From NCBI GenBank assembly GCA_023415075.1, contig JAEZLU010000003.1, positions 1 to 12,996 on the forward strand: DNA of 12,996 bases. Reading direction: 5' to 3'. This document shows, piece by piece, positions 7,090-12,996 of the stretch; position 1 is the first letter of the stretch; each line of letters starts with the position of its first letter. The notes under the pieces are model-generated. The model was not told the DNA's origin. It worked only from the letters and a program-made list of their open reading frames with translations, and did no database searches. Source of the stretch: Bacillota bacterium. Lineage in GTDB: Bacteria; Bacillota; Negativicutes; Sporomusales; UBA7701. The position numbers were made by a program, and so were the translations under genes.

Positions 7090-7485
7090 CTAGCGCACGC
7101 GAACATCTTCGTCCTTTTCCTCGGGGGCAAAGCCCACACCCTGGACATGGATATTCACTTCGACGACATCAAGCCCGGTCATGGACTCGATGGCCTTCTT
7201 GACATTTTCCTGCACCTGCAGGGCAACATCGGGGATCCGCACCCCGTATTCGGCAATGATGAAAAGGTCAACTGCAGCTTCCCGTTCGCCTACTTCCACC
7301 TTGACGCCTTTGGAAAGATTCCGCTTGCCGAGCATCTCGGCAATGCCGCCTACCAAGCCGCCGCTCATACCGGCCACGCCGGCAACCTCGGTTGCCGCCA
7401 TGCCGGCGATTATGCCAACCACCTCGTCGGCAATCCGTATCGAGCCGGCATCACTATGCTCGGTCCTCTCCAGCCGTTTATCCAC
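7090..7485 (-). CDS. Asp23/Gls24 family envelope stress response protein
   Basis: Cytosolic 131-residue protein of the Asp23/Gls24 family. Recognisable parts are GSIRIADEVVGIIAGMAATE, the Gly-rich GVAGMSGGLVGGIAEMLG, GVKVEVGEREAAVDLFIIAE, YGVRIPDVALQVQENVKKAI and GLDVVEVNIHVQGVGF, then an acidic tail. The start codon is GTG (7485) with GGGAGGTG five bases upstream. It is the first gene of the cluster with amaP, DUF2273 and nusB, behind a terminator and a probable promoter. The B. subtilis gene at the corresponding place before nusB is yqhY, linked there to acetyl-CoA carboxylase genes accB/accC; those are missing here. Role in membrane or fatty acid homeostasis is inference from family members. 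Confidence 0.93.
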   Translation of the reverse strand: MDKRLERTEHSDAGSIRIADEVVGIIAGMAATEVAGVAGMSGGLVGGIAEMLGKRNLSKGVKVEVGEREAAVDLFIIAEYGVRIPDVALQVQENVKKAIESMTGLDVVEVNIHVQGVGFAPEEKDEDVRVR

Positions 7486-7546
7486 AGGCGCACCTCCCCA
7501 TAATCCGGATTATAACAAATATATGATTGCGGCGACATTTTATAAC

Positions 7547-7582
7547 GGTATTATTATACCAGAGTTTTCCGCTGCTTAGCAA
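7547..7582 (-). promoter_or_regulatory. probable promoter of the asp23 operon, extended -10 with palindrome
   Basis: The minus strand has TTGCTA (7582 to 7577, four of six matches to the -35 consensus), an 18-base spacer, and a perfect TATAAT (7558 to 7553) with the TGn extension, giving TGGTATAATA at 7561-7552. The -10 lies about 67 bases before the GTG start. The inverted repeat GGTAT-AATA-ATACC (7560-7547) covers the -10 box and could be an operator. A second TATAAT at 7514-7509 nearer the gene lacks a good -35. A promoter is expected here because the spoIIIA terminator lies just upstream. Confidence 0.6.
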
Positions 7583-7612
7583 ATAAATCGCCGCTTGCAG
7601 GCAAATATAACG

Positions 7613-7634
7613 AAAAAGCCGCCCGCAAGCGGCT
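7613..7634 (-). terminator. rho-independent terminator of the spoIIIA operon
   Basis: On the minus strand AGCCGC-TTGCGG-GCGGCT (7634 to 7617) forms a GC-rich 6-bp stem with a 6-base loop, followed by TTTT (7616-7613) and an AT-rich run. It starts two bases after the spoIIIAH stop codon, so the eight-gene spoIIIA transcript probably ends here. Confidence 0.8.
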
Positions 7635-7636
7635 TG

Positions 7637-8164
7637 TCATGGTTTGGCACTGATGGTTATATCTTCGGCCCGCACCCCGGCCACCCGGCTAATGACGTCA
7701 GCTACCTGGACGACCTCTTCCCGCGTCAGCGTCGGCGCCCGCACTACCGCGCTCACCGAGCTCTCCCGCATGAATACCAGGGCGTCGGCAAACCCGCGCG
7801 CCTTTATCAGGTTCTCGATTTCGGTCTCCCGCTGCTTTTCGAGCACCAGCCGCAGCATGGCTTCCTGGGCTTTGCCGCGGGTCTCGTCGGTTTTTGCTGT
7901 TCGCAGCATATCCCGCAGGACGTCGGACCGCTCGCTACGGACCCGCTCCCTCTCCAGCCGGTATTCGGTGAAAAAGTCGTTGACCGGCGGGCTGACAGCT
8001 TCGCTCATCGGCCGCACGACCTGCATGGCGGTGGAGCGGTCCACCCTGACGCTGCGGTATTCGCGCCCATAGCCGTAAATGCCCGCCGCCACTACTGCGA
8101 CTACGACCAGGCCGGCCAGCATAACCAAAGCCCGCCGGAGTTTCCGTACAGAAATCACTCGCAT
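7637..8164 (-). CDS. spoIIIAH: stage III sporulation protein AH
   Basis: Bitopic mother-cell membrane protein whose extracellular domain forms a ring in the intermembrane space and, in B. subtilis, binds forespore SpoIIQ to complete the feeding-tube channel needed for sigma-G activity. At 175 residues it is shorter than the B. subtilis protein (about 218). A basic N-terminus (VRKLRRALVM) leads to one membrane helix at about 11-31, then a linker and a charged helix (SERSDVLRDMLRTAKTDETR). The ring-building YscJ/FliF-like domain follows with ENLIKARGFADALVFM, VSAVVRAPTLTREEVVQVAD and VAGVRAEDITI at the C-terminus. ATG at 8164 is chosen; a GTG two codons later (8158) with AAGG seven bases upstream is also possible. 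It is the last gene of the operon. Confidence 0.94.
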   Translation of the reverse strand: MRVISVRKLRRALVMLAGLVVVAVVAAGIYGYGREYRSVRVDRSTAMQVVRPMSEAVSPPVNDFFTEYRLERERVRSERSDVLRDMLRTAKTDETRGKAQEAMLRLVLEKQRETEIENLIKARGFADALVFMRESSVSAVVRAPTLTREEVVQVADVISRVAGVRAEDITISAKP

Positions 8165-8174
8165 GCCTTCATCC

Positions 8175-8780
8175 TCACTTTCGTTGCGGTAACACCGTGA
8201 TCCGGTAGGCAGGCACGCCCAAGCCGGCTTCCACCGCTCTGGTCAGGTTGGCTTTGACGACCGAGTCGCCGGCCCCCTCGGCAATCACCAGTACCCCTTT
8301 GACCGCCGGCTTTACCTCCCGTACCGTCACCGGCCGGTCGACGCCGTTCTCGCGGCTCAAAAGCACCTGCTCGTTTTCCTTGGTCTCGGTGGTCGTCCTC
8401 AGGCCGCCGCCGGTGTCCCGCTCCTGGATTACCCGGTTCTCCTTGGTCAGATTCTTGGCGTACTCCTGGGCGCTGCCGTTTTCCAGGGTTATGCTCACCG
8501 CCACCGCCCCCGCTCCCTTAACCTGGGACAGCAAGTTGGCCAGTTTGCCTTCGAGGATTTCTTCATAACTGCGGGCGACGGCCGCCGGACTGCGGGCCGC
8601 TTCCGGCGCCACCGGTGTGGGTTTGCGCTCAGGCAAGGAGTCGAACAGGCTGCCGGCTACCAGCAGAAACAGGCCCGCAAGTCCCAGGAGCAGCAGGCGG
8701 GGGCTGAGCACCCCCTCCCGGAAAAGCCGTAGCGGCCAGATTTTTCGCGTAGACGCCACCATACCCTCGAATAGATTCAT
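8175..8780 (-). CDS. spoIIIAG: stage III sporulation protein AG
   Basis: Mother-cell membrane protein that forms a large ring of the SpoIIIA-SpoIIQ channel across the intermembrane space of the engulfed forespore. It has 201 residues, slightly short of the B. subtilis length (about 229). One membrane helix lies at about residues 28-45 (SPRLLLLGLAGLFLLVAGSL). After a Pro/Ala-rich linker the ring-building domain starts at YEEILEGKLANLLSQVKGAG. It is interrupted by the charged insertion that forms the beta-triangle in this protein (ERDTGGGLRTTTETKENEQV onward), and ends with VKGVLVIAEGAGDSVVKANL and VPAYRITVLP. Two ATGs are adjacent; 8780 is preferred because AAGGAGG ends seven bases before it (four before 8783). 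The gap to spoIIIAH is 10 bases. Confidence 0.94.
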   Translation of the reverse strand: MNLFEGMVASTRKIWPLRLFREGVLSPRLLLLGLAGLFLLVAGSLFDSLPERKPTPVAPEAARSPAAVARSYEEILEGKLANLLSQVKGAGAVAVSITLENGSAQEYAKNLTKENRVIQERDTGGGLRTTTETKENEQVLLSRENGVDRPVTVREVKPAVKGVLVIAEGAGDSVVKANLTRAVEAGLGVPAYRITVLPQRK

Positions 8781-8793
8781 CATGCCGCCTCCT

Positions 8794-9390
8794 TCAGTTC
8801 ATTTTGCGGACTTCAACCTGTCCGGCCGACAGCTGATACAGCTCGCAAACCGTTCTGACAACTTTGTCGCGGACGACCGCCCTCAGTTCACCGTCCCGGC
8901 GGTCGGCAGCCTGGCCGATTTCCACTTTGGCCACCTTACGGTCTTCGGCCGCCGGTCCGGGCAGTACGTCGACGATTACTCTGGCAACGGCACCGGGCCG
9001 TTCGGCGACCGCCTGGGCCAGTTCCACCGACACCCGGGCGTCGGCAACGCCGTCCACCGCCATGACCACCGCCCGCATCTGCCGGGCCAGGTCCTTTTTG
9101 TACTGCTCGACTGCCAGCCGGTCGCGTTCGCGCACCACCCGCTGGACGCCGTCGGCCACCTTTTCGCCGGCCGCCTTTGTCTGGCCGCTGAGGGCGGGCA
9201 GCGGCTCCGGCACCAGCCGGCCCTGAAGGAGATCAATAACCGGGCTGAGGACGGCCAGCAGGATTAAGAGGCCGAGAATGACCCGCACAAAGCGCTGCAT
9301 ACCGCTCGAAGGCAGCAGCAGGTCGAGAAAGGATGCGAACAGCACCACCAGGACAATGTTTTTCAGCCACTCGCCGACGGCGGCCAGCAT
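8794..9390 (-). CDS. spoIIIAF: stage III sporulation protein AF
   Basis: Mother-cell membrane component of the SpoIIIA channel with a ring-building-like soluble domain. From the chosen start it has 198 residues. Two membrane helices occupy about residues 10-27 (IVLVVLFASFLDLLLPSS) and 34-54 (VRVILGLLILLAVLSPVIDL), after the family-typical VGEWLKNIV. The C-terminal part carries AVDGVADARVSVELAQAV, ARVIVDVLPGP and a final VRDKVVRTVCELYQLSAGQV element. Two starts are possible: ATG at 9405, which overlaps the spoIIIAE stop (TAATG) but has no ribosome site, and ATG at 9390 with GGGAG eight bases upstream; the latter is used. Confidence 0.93.
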   Translation of the reverse strand: MLAAVGEWLKNIVLVVLFASFLDLLLPSSGMQRFVRVILGLLILLAVLSPVIDLLQGRLVPEPLPALSGQTKAAGEKVADGVQRVVRERDRLAVEQYKKDLARQMRAVVMAVDGVADARVSVELAQAVAERPGAVARVIVDVLPGPAAEDRKVAKVEIGQAADRRDGELRAVVRDKVVRTVCELYQLSAGQVEVRKMN

Positions 9391-9404
9391 AGCTCCATCT
9401 CCCA

Positions 9405-10559
9405 TTACCGCAGCATCATTGTCACGCTGCCGACGCCGATGATGATAGTGATCGCCAGGAAAAACATGATGGCGACCGCCAGAACAGCGCCGAACACTAG
9501 TATCAGGTTGTCGCCCATACCGTCAAGGCATTTGGCCATCCGCTCGTCGCCCATCGGTTCAATGAGGGCCCCGGCCAGCTTGATGACGAAAATCAGCGAA
9601 GCCAGCTTAATAAGCGGGAAGGCACAGATGGTCAGCACGGTTACGATACCGAACAGGCCGATGGCGTTTTTCAGGAGCAGTGAGGCCCCCATGACCATTT
9701 CGACCGTGTCGACGAACATTTTCCCCAGCACCGGGATAAAGGTGCCGGTAGCATATTTGGCGGTGCGCAGGGCCACCCCGTCGGCCACGCCGCCGGCCAC
9801 TCCCTGGACGGTTATAATGCCGACGAACACCACCATGGTCAGGCCGAGGGCGGCCACGCCGATCTGGCGGAGCAGGCCGGACAGGTTCTTTACCTGGTAC
9901 TTGCCGGCCAGCAGGTTGACGCACTGGAGGACGGCCGCGAACAGAAAAAGTGGCAGCACTAAGTCTTTGACAACGACGCTGACTGTGTTGACCACGAACA
10001 GCATGAGCGGCGTGAACAGGGCGGCGGTGGTCACCGCCCCCACCCCGGCCAGGAGAGAGATAACGAGCGGCAGGAGAGCCTCCATAAAGCCGACCATATT
10101 GCCGACAGCCGCCCGGGCCAAAGCCAGCGCGTTGTAAAAGGCGGTCAGGGCGATTACCGCCAGAAAGATGTAGCAGATGTTGTAGGCCAGGACGGAGATG
10201 GTTGAACCCTCAAATGAGCTTTGCAAATTCTGCAGCAGCACGCACAGCACGGCCAGGAAGAGGAGCTTGCCGAGCAAATGGATGTTGGCGGTCACTTCCT
10301 TGAACAGCCGGGCCAGGAAACTCTGCTTTATTCCCTCCCAGTCGAGGCTGAAACCCCGACTGGCGATGTTTCTGACGGTGTCGCCGCTCAAAAGGGGAAT
10401 ATCCTCGTTCAGTTCGCGGTTGATCCTGGTTATGAAGTTGTTTACTTCCTCCCAGGAAATGACCCCGGTCAGTTCGCTGACAGGGTCGCCGGCGGGAGCG
10501 GCAACTGCCAGGCCGGCTGCTGACAGCAGCAGCATGATGGCGATAACGGCAATTCGCAT
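9405..10559 (-). CDS. spoIIIAE: stage III sporulation protein AE
   Basis: Polytopic mother-cell membrane protein of the SpoIIIA complex, distantly comparable to export-apparatus proteins. It has 384 residues (B. subtilis about 399). A signal peptide is visible at residues 1-20 (MRIAVIAIMLLLSAAGLAVA then APAGDP), followed by an extracytoplasmic N-terminal part of about 75 residues and a series of hydrophobic segments from about residue 95 to the C-terminus. Family-typical stretches include FFGxx-like PLLSGDTVRNI, LFKEVTANIHLLGKLLFLAV, VSVVVKDLVLPLFLFAAVLQ, GTFIPVLGKMFVDTVEMVMG and KLAGALIEPMGDERMAKCLD. ATG at 10559 has GAGGTGG about four bases upstream and lies nine bases after spoIIIAD. It is the largest membrane subunit of the operon. 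Confidence 0.96.
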   Translation of the reverse strand: MRIAVIAIMLLLSAAGLAVAAPAGDPVSELTGVISWEEVNNFITRINRELNEDIPLLSGDTVRNIASRGFSLDWEGIKQSFLARLFKEVTANIHLLGKLLFLAVLCVLLQNLQSSFEGSTISVLAYNICYIFLAVIALTAFYNALALARAAVGNMVGFMEALLPLVISLLAGVGAVTTAALFTPLMLFVVNTVSVVVKDLVLPLFLFAAVLQCVNLLAGKYQVKNLSGLLRQIGVAALGLTMVVFVGIITVQGVAGGVADGVALRTAKYATGTFIPVLGKMFVDTVEMVMGASLLLKNAIGLFGIVTVLTICAFPLIKLASLIFVIKLAGALIEPMGDERMAKCLDGMGDNLILVFGAVLAVAIMFFLAITIIIGVGSVTMMLR

Positions 10560-10568
10560 GGCCCCACC

Positions 10569-10955
10569 TCACGGCATCAGGCGGACGATGGTCTCGAGCA
10601 CAAGGGCGATTATCGGTATCGCCATGACCATTACCAACACCTTGCCGGCAAACTCGATTTTCCCGGCCACCGCCCCTTCGCCGGCGTCGCGGCACACCTG
10701 GGCGCCGAACTCGGTTATGTAGGCGATGCCGATTATCTTGAGCAGGGTATTGAGGTAAGCCTGATTCACGCTGGCTTTTTCCGCCAGATCGCGGAAGAGG
10801 TTGAGGATGACGTTGATTTTCGCGAGTACCAGAAGAAAGATGATTGTCGCCAGGGTGATGCTTATCTGGACGGCGATCTCCGGCCGCTGGCTGCGAATGA
10901 TCAGGCTTAGCAGGGTTACGATGAATCCGAGGCCGACGATCTGGATGATTTCCAT
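10569..10955 (-). CDS. spoIIIAD: stage III sporulation protein AD
   Basis: Small polytopic membrane protein of 128 residues in the SpoIIIA channel, normal for the family (about 133). Four hydrophobic stretches can be seen: IIQIVGLGFIVTLLSLII near the N-terminus, IAVQISITLATIIFLLVLAK, a middle segment with LLKIIGIAYITEFGAQVCRD, and the C-terminal VLVMVMAIPIIALVLETIV. EFGAQVCRDAGEGAVAGKIE is a conserved family signature. The start is ATG at 10955 with GAGGAG seven bases upstream; the frame is open for 25 more codons, but that region codes for spoIIIAC in another frame. It begins 11 bases after spoIIIAC and precedes spoIIIAE by nine bases. Confidence 0.95.
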   Translation of the reverse strand: MEIIQIVGLGFIVTLLSLIIRSQRPEIAVQISITLATIIFLLVLAKINVILNLFRDLAEKASVNQAYLNTLLKIIGIAYITEFGAQVCRDAGEGAVAGKIEFAGKVLVMVMAIPIIALVLETIVRLMP

Positions 10956-10966
10956 GGCGCCACTCC

Positions 10967-11164
10967 TCAATAGAGCTTGAACACACTCTGGACGGTTGTG
11001 AACAGCTGGCCGAGAAGCTGCACAACCCACACGAGAACGATGGTAAAGCCGGCCAGGGTGCAGAGGTGGGCCATGTCTTCCTTGCCGGCTTGCTTGAGGG
11101 CGGTATGAAAAACGGAAATAAGGATGCCTACACCGGCGATCTTGAACAGCAGGTCCAGACTCAA
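10967..11164 (-). CDS. spoIIIAC: stage III sporulation protein AC
   Basis: Small membrane protein of 65 residues with two helices, about 4-24 (DLLFKIAGVGILISVFHTAL) and 33-55 (HLCTLAGFTIVLVWVVQLLG), joined by the conserved KQAGKEDMA loop. Length and loop match SpoIIIAC, which sits in the mother-cell membrane with SpoIIIAD. The start is TTG at 11164, with AGGAG nine bases upstream and no in-frame ATG available near it. It follows spoIIIAB by 17 bases. The TTG may lower its translation relative to neighbours, but that is inference. Confidence 0.95.
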   Translation of the reverse strand: MSLDLLFKIAGVGILISVFHTALKQAGKEDMAHLCTLAGFTIVLVWVVQLLGQLFTTVQSVFKLY

Positions 11165-11181
11165 AAGGCCTCGCTCCTTTC

Positions 11182-11703
11182 TCAGATCAGCAGTATGACA
11201 ACGGCCAGGGCGCCGCAGATACCCAGATAACGGTACATTTTAACGTTGGCGTCCCGCAGCCGCAGCGCCTCGAGTTCAATTTGCCGCAGCTCTTCGACCG
11301 CCATTGCCAGTTGTTTTTGCTGTTCCTCCCGGCTGGTTGACCCAAGGTTGGCGGCCAATTGCAGCAGCACTTCGCCTTCCGCCCGGTACCAGGCCAGCCT
11401 GGAACCGGCCGCAGCCATGGCTTCTTCAAACGCGGCCCGCGGACTCAGCCAGCCGCGGTCGGCGATGATTGCCGCCGTCTGGTGAAAAAGGTCGCCAACC
11501 GGCCCATCGAGGCCGGCGGCGGCGCGGGTAAGGGCCTCGGCCAGCGGCAGCGACCCGTAGCCGATATACGAACTGAGGGCCGCCAGGCCGCCGATCAACT
11601 GGCGAAGCTGGCGTGGCCGCTCACTGTAGCGGCCGGCCAGCGAAAAGCCGATGGCCGTGCCGGCAGCAATTATGAGGCCGCTGCCCACAAGTTTCACCCA
11701 CAT
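11182..11703 (-). CDS. spoIIIAB: stage III sporulation protein AB
   Basis: Membrane protein of 173 residues, the family's normal size, with a fold similar to the cytoplasmic domain of type II secretion platform protein GspF. An N-terminal helix (residues 4-24, KLVGSGLIIAAGTAIGFSLA) is followed by the cytosolic helical domain with RPRQLRQLIGGLAALSSYIG, YGSLPLAEALTRAA and a charged helical stretch (STSREEQQKQLAMAVEELRQ), and a C-terminal helix (YRYLGICGALAVVILLI). ATG at 11703 overlaps the end of spoIIIAA by 10 bases and is preceded by AGGGGGTG; the frame remains open upstream but that DNA is spoIIIAA coding sequence. Overlap with the ATPase gene suggests coupled synthesis of the two interacting proteins. 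Confidence 0.94.
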   Translation of the reverse strand: MWVKLVGSGLIIAAGTAIGFSLAGRYSERPRQLRQLIGGLAALSSYIGYGSLPLAEALTRAAAGLDGPVGDLFHQTAAIIADRGWLSPRAAFEEAMAAAGSRLAWYRAEGEVLLQLAANLGSTSREEQQKQLAMAVEELRQIELEALRLRDANVKMYRYLGICGALAVVILLI

Positions 11704-12692
11704 GCCTTCACCCCCTGGAGCCGGCGATATATTACCTCGCCGGCGCTGTCGGCGATCTCGTCGACCGTGCCGGCGACCGGTGTGTCGCCGAGAATTATAT
11801 AACGATCGAAACACTTGTCCCGCACCAGTTCGCCTACAAAGGGCCGGCCGGCGACGTCGGCCCGGCCGCGGCCGTGAACACTTGTTACGACGCTGACCCC
11901 GGCATGAAGAGCTTCGCGAACGGCGGCGGCGTCGGCAGCCCGCCCCAGTTCGTCGGTGACGATTACCCGCGGGGCCATCGACCGGATGAGCATGAGCATG
12001 CCGACCGCCTTGGGACAGCCGTCAAGCACGTCGGCCCGCGGCCCGAGGGTTGCAGTGGGAACGCCGTCCTGGCAGGCCGCAAGTTCAGAACGTTCGTCAA
12101 CCACGCCCACCTGGATGCCGGCAAACCCCAGAGCGGATACACCGCAGCTAAGCTGGCGGATCAAATCACGCAACAGTGTTGTTTTGCCGCAGCCGGGCGG
12201 CGAAATGACCAGGGTGTTCAGTACGCGCCGCGGGCCGGCCACGACGTGGGCAACCAGCTTGTCGGCCGCCCCGTGGATTTCCCTGGCCAGGCGGATATTC
12301 ATGGCGCTGATGTTTTTCAGGGTTCTCAGTTCACCCCCGGCCAGGACGGCCTGACCGGCCAGGCCGATGCGATGACCGCCGGCCACTGTCAGAAAACCCT
12401 GGCGCAGTTCCTCTTCGAAAGCGTAAAGCGAGTTGCGACTGATAAGCTGCATGGTCTGGGCCAGATCGCCCGGACTGACGAAGTAGGCGCTTTCACCGAC
12501 GGCGACCGGCCGGCCGGCCGCCGTCAGAAACACGTCGCCGTCGCCGACTACCGCCATAAGCGGTTGGCCGCAGCGCAGGCGCAGCTCGCTGGCCCGGTTA
12601 ATCAGGGATGACGGCGCCTGCTGCAGTACGGCGGCCACAGCCGGCGCCAGCAGCGGGATTAAGGTATTAAGGAGGACAACGGCGCATCCCAT
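11694..12692 (-). CDS. spoIIIAA: stage III sporulation protein AA, secretion-type ATPase
   Basis: AAA-type P-loop ATPase related to type II/IV secretion ATPases; it is thought to power the SpoIIIA channel from the mother-cell cytosol. The 332 residues show an N-terminal domain with RASELRLRCGQPL (33-45) and RQGFLTVAGGHRIGLAG (97-113), Walker A PPGCGKTT at 165-172, DERSE at 199-203, Walker B VIVTDELG at 243-250 and TSVHG at 270-274. The C-terminal tail after FDRYIIL is about 30 residues. ATG at 12692 is the only start after an in-frame TAA; its ribosome site is poor (GGGAG 12 bases away), which is unusual next to the strong sites of the following genes. It is the first gene of the operon; in B. 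subtilis this operon depends on sigma-E. Confidence 0.96.
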   Translation of the reverse strand: MGCAVVLLNTLIPLLAPAVAAVLQQAPSSLINRASELRLRCGQPLMAVVGDGDVFLTAAGRPVAVGESAYFVSPGDLAQTMQLISRNSLYAFEEELRQGFLTVAGGHRIGLAGQAVLAGGELRTLKNISAMNIRLAREIHGAADKLVAHVVAGPRRVLNTLVISPPGCGKTTLLRDLIRQLSCGVSALGFAGIQVGVVDERSELAACQDGVPTATLGPRADVLDGCPKAVGMLMLIRSMAPRVIVTDELGRAADAAAVREALHAGVSVVTSVHGRGRADVAGRPFVGELVRDKCFDRYIILGDTPVAGTVDEIADSAGEVIYRRLQGVKACG

Positions 12693-12738
12693 GGCTTTAT
12701 CCCGCTCCCTTCCTTACATGGATATGGACAACGGCCCG

Positions 12739-12768
12739 ACTTTATGCCCGGGCAAAATAAAAAATCCC
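12739..12768 (-). promoter_or_regulatory. tentative sigma-E-like promoter for the spoIIIA operon
   Basis: The spoIIIA operon of B. subtilis is transcribed by mother-cell sigma-E, whose -10 resembles CATACAAT. On this minus strand CATAAAGT (12746 to 12739, six of eight matches) lies 46 bases before the spoIIIAA ATG, with GGGATTTT (12768 to 12761) 14 bases upstream as a weak -35. The -35 lies inside the terminator stem of the preceding gene, so this is only a candidate. Confidence 0.3.
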
Positions 12769-12781
12769 GGATGGCCGGGAT
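12754..12781 (-). terminator. rho-independent terminator after the zinc-ribbon gene
   Basis: The minus strand reads ATCCCGG-CCAT-CCGGGAT (12781 to 12764), a perfect 7-bp GC-rich stem with a 4-base loop, followed by TTTTTATTTT (12763-12754). It lies 18 bases after the stop of the zinc-ribbon gene and separates it from spoIIIAA. A short TTTT on the plus side (12781-12784) could make it weakly bidirectional, but no plus-strand gene is seen. Confidence 0.85.
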
Positions 12782-12799
12782 TTTGGCGGGCACCTTACT

Positions 12800-12996
12800 T
12801 CAGAGGCCCGGATGGACACCGCGATGGAAGACAATCTGCTCGTCGCTGTCATTGTCATCCATAATCAGTAAGCTTTCGTAAACAACCGCGCCGCAGTTGG
12901 GGCAAGTCACTTCGACGGCATCTTCGTCCTCGTCGATGAGATCGGCTTCGAAGGCGACCGTTTCGTGGCAGGACGGGCATTCCATCTCGATCAGGT
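12800..12996 (-). CDS. acidic zinc-ribbon protein, C-terminal part (CD1247-like), cut by the window edge
   Basis: The frame ends at TGA 12800-12802 and stays open to the right edge. Two CXXC pairs are present, CPSC and, about 27 residues later, CPNC, flanking an acidic segment (EADLIDEDEDAVEVT), so the part probably binds zinc as a ribbon. An ATG at 12985 would give a complete 61-residue protein, but no ribosome site is visible in the 11 bases before it and the frame continues (LIEMECPSC), so this is more likely the C-terminal end of a longer protein. The layout resembles the C-terminus of clostridial proteins annotated as CD1247 N-terminal domain-containing, which I recall as having a helical N-terminal domain, acidic linker and terminal ribbon. 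Function is unknown. A complete small protein is the alternative. Confidence 0.65.
   Translation of the reverse strand, partial: LIEMECPSCHETVAFEADLIDEDEDAVEVTCPNCGAVVYESLLIMDDNDSDEQIVFHRGVHPGL

Noticed and set aside
6517..7503. 328-residue open frame on the plus strand across DUF2273, amaP and asp23
   Set aside because: It runs antisense through three recognised genes and the gaps between them, and its translation shows no family features; a composition artefact.
10210..11025. 271-residue open frame on the minus strand across spoIIIAE and spoIIIAD
   Set aside because: Same strand but another frame from two well-supported genes; very Arg/Pro-rich translation typical of a frame-shifted GC-rich gene.
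11874..12611. 245-residue open frame on the plus strand
   Set aside because: Antisense of spoIIIAA, which has intact Walker A and B motifs; no supporting start signal or domain.
1..12996. Very frequent GCCGGC/GGCCGG strings that look like a dispersed repeat
   Set aside because: They fall in coding frames as Ala-Gly and similar codon pairs and follow from the GC-rich codon choice; no regular spacing or longer shared unit was seen.
1..12996. Search for a new multi-gene system, mobile element, CRISPR array or RNA gene
   Set aside because: All long frames are accounted for by conserved genes on one strand with tight spacing; no direct repeats, transposase, integrase, array or tRNA-like fold was found by eye.

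Overview
This window is part of the chromosome of an endospore-forming member of the Bacillota. The main evidence is a complete eight-gene spoIIIA operon (spoIIIAA to spoIIIAH), which only endospore formers carry, followed by an asp23-amaP-DUF2273-nusB cluster and then xseA-xseB-ispA-dxs. The DNA is strongly GC-rich with G/C-rich third codon positions, so this is a high-GC lineage. The gene order (asp23/amaP/DUF2273 instead of accB/accC, a TsaD-like paralog instead of folD, and a divergent PAP2 gene between ispA and dxs) fits Clostridia or Negativicutes better than Bacillus. The exact taxon cannot be read from the sequence. Every supported gene is on the minus strand, so the transcriptional order runs from right to left.

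Right edge (12800-12996): the C-terminal end of an acidic CXXC zinc-ribbon protein, followed by a strong terminator. Next (7637-12692) is the spoIIIA operon. SpoIIIAA is the ATPase; AB, AC, AD, AE and AF are membrane components; AG and AH are ring-forming proteins of the mother cell-forespore channel. It ends in a terminator at 7613-7634. From about 7582 a new transcription unit begins at an extended -10 promoter: asp23, amaP and a DUF2273 gene (envelope-associated), nusB (rRNA antitermination), a TsaD/Kae1-like paralog and a 45-residue membrane protein, closed by a terminator at 4709-4732.

The left third holds xseA and xseB (exonuclease VII), ispA (farnesyl diphosphate synthase), a divergent PAP2 membrane protein, and dxs (first enzyme of the MEP isoprenoid pathway), which is cut by the left edge. 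xseA, xseB and ispA overlap and are probably translationally coupled. dxs has its own candidate promoter with the same TGGTATAATA extended -10 seen before asp23.

Functionally the window joins a sporulation secretion channel, membrane and envelope proteins, a transcription factor for rRNA, DNA repair, and synthesis of polyprenyl precursors. This is largely a conserved vegetative/sporulation neighbourhood. I found no mobile element, CRISPR array, tRNA or rRNA, and no clear sign of an undescribed multi-gene system. The least understood parts are the TsaD-like paralog, the 45-residue membrane protein, and the palindromes overlapping the two TGGTATAATA promoters.
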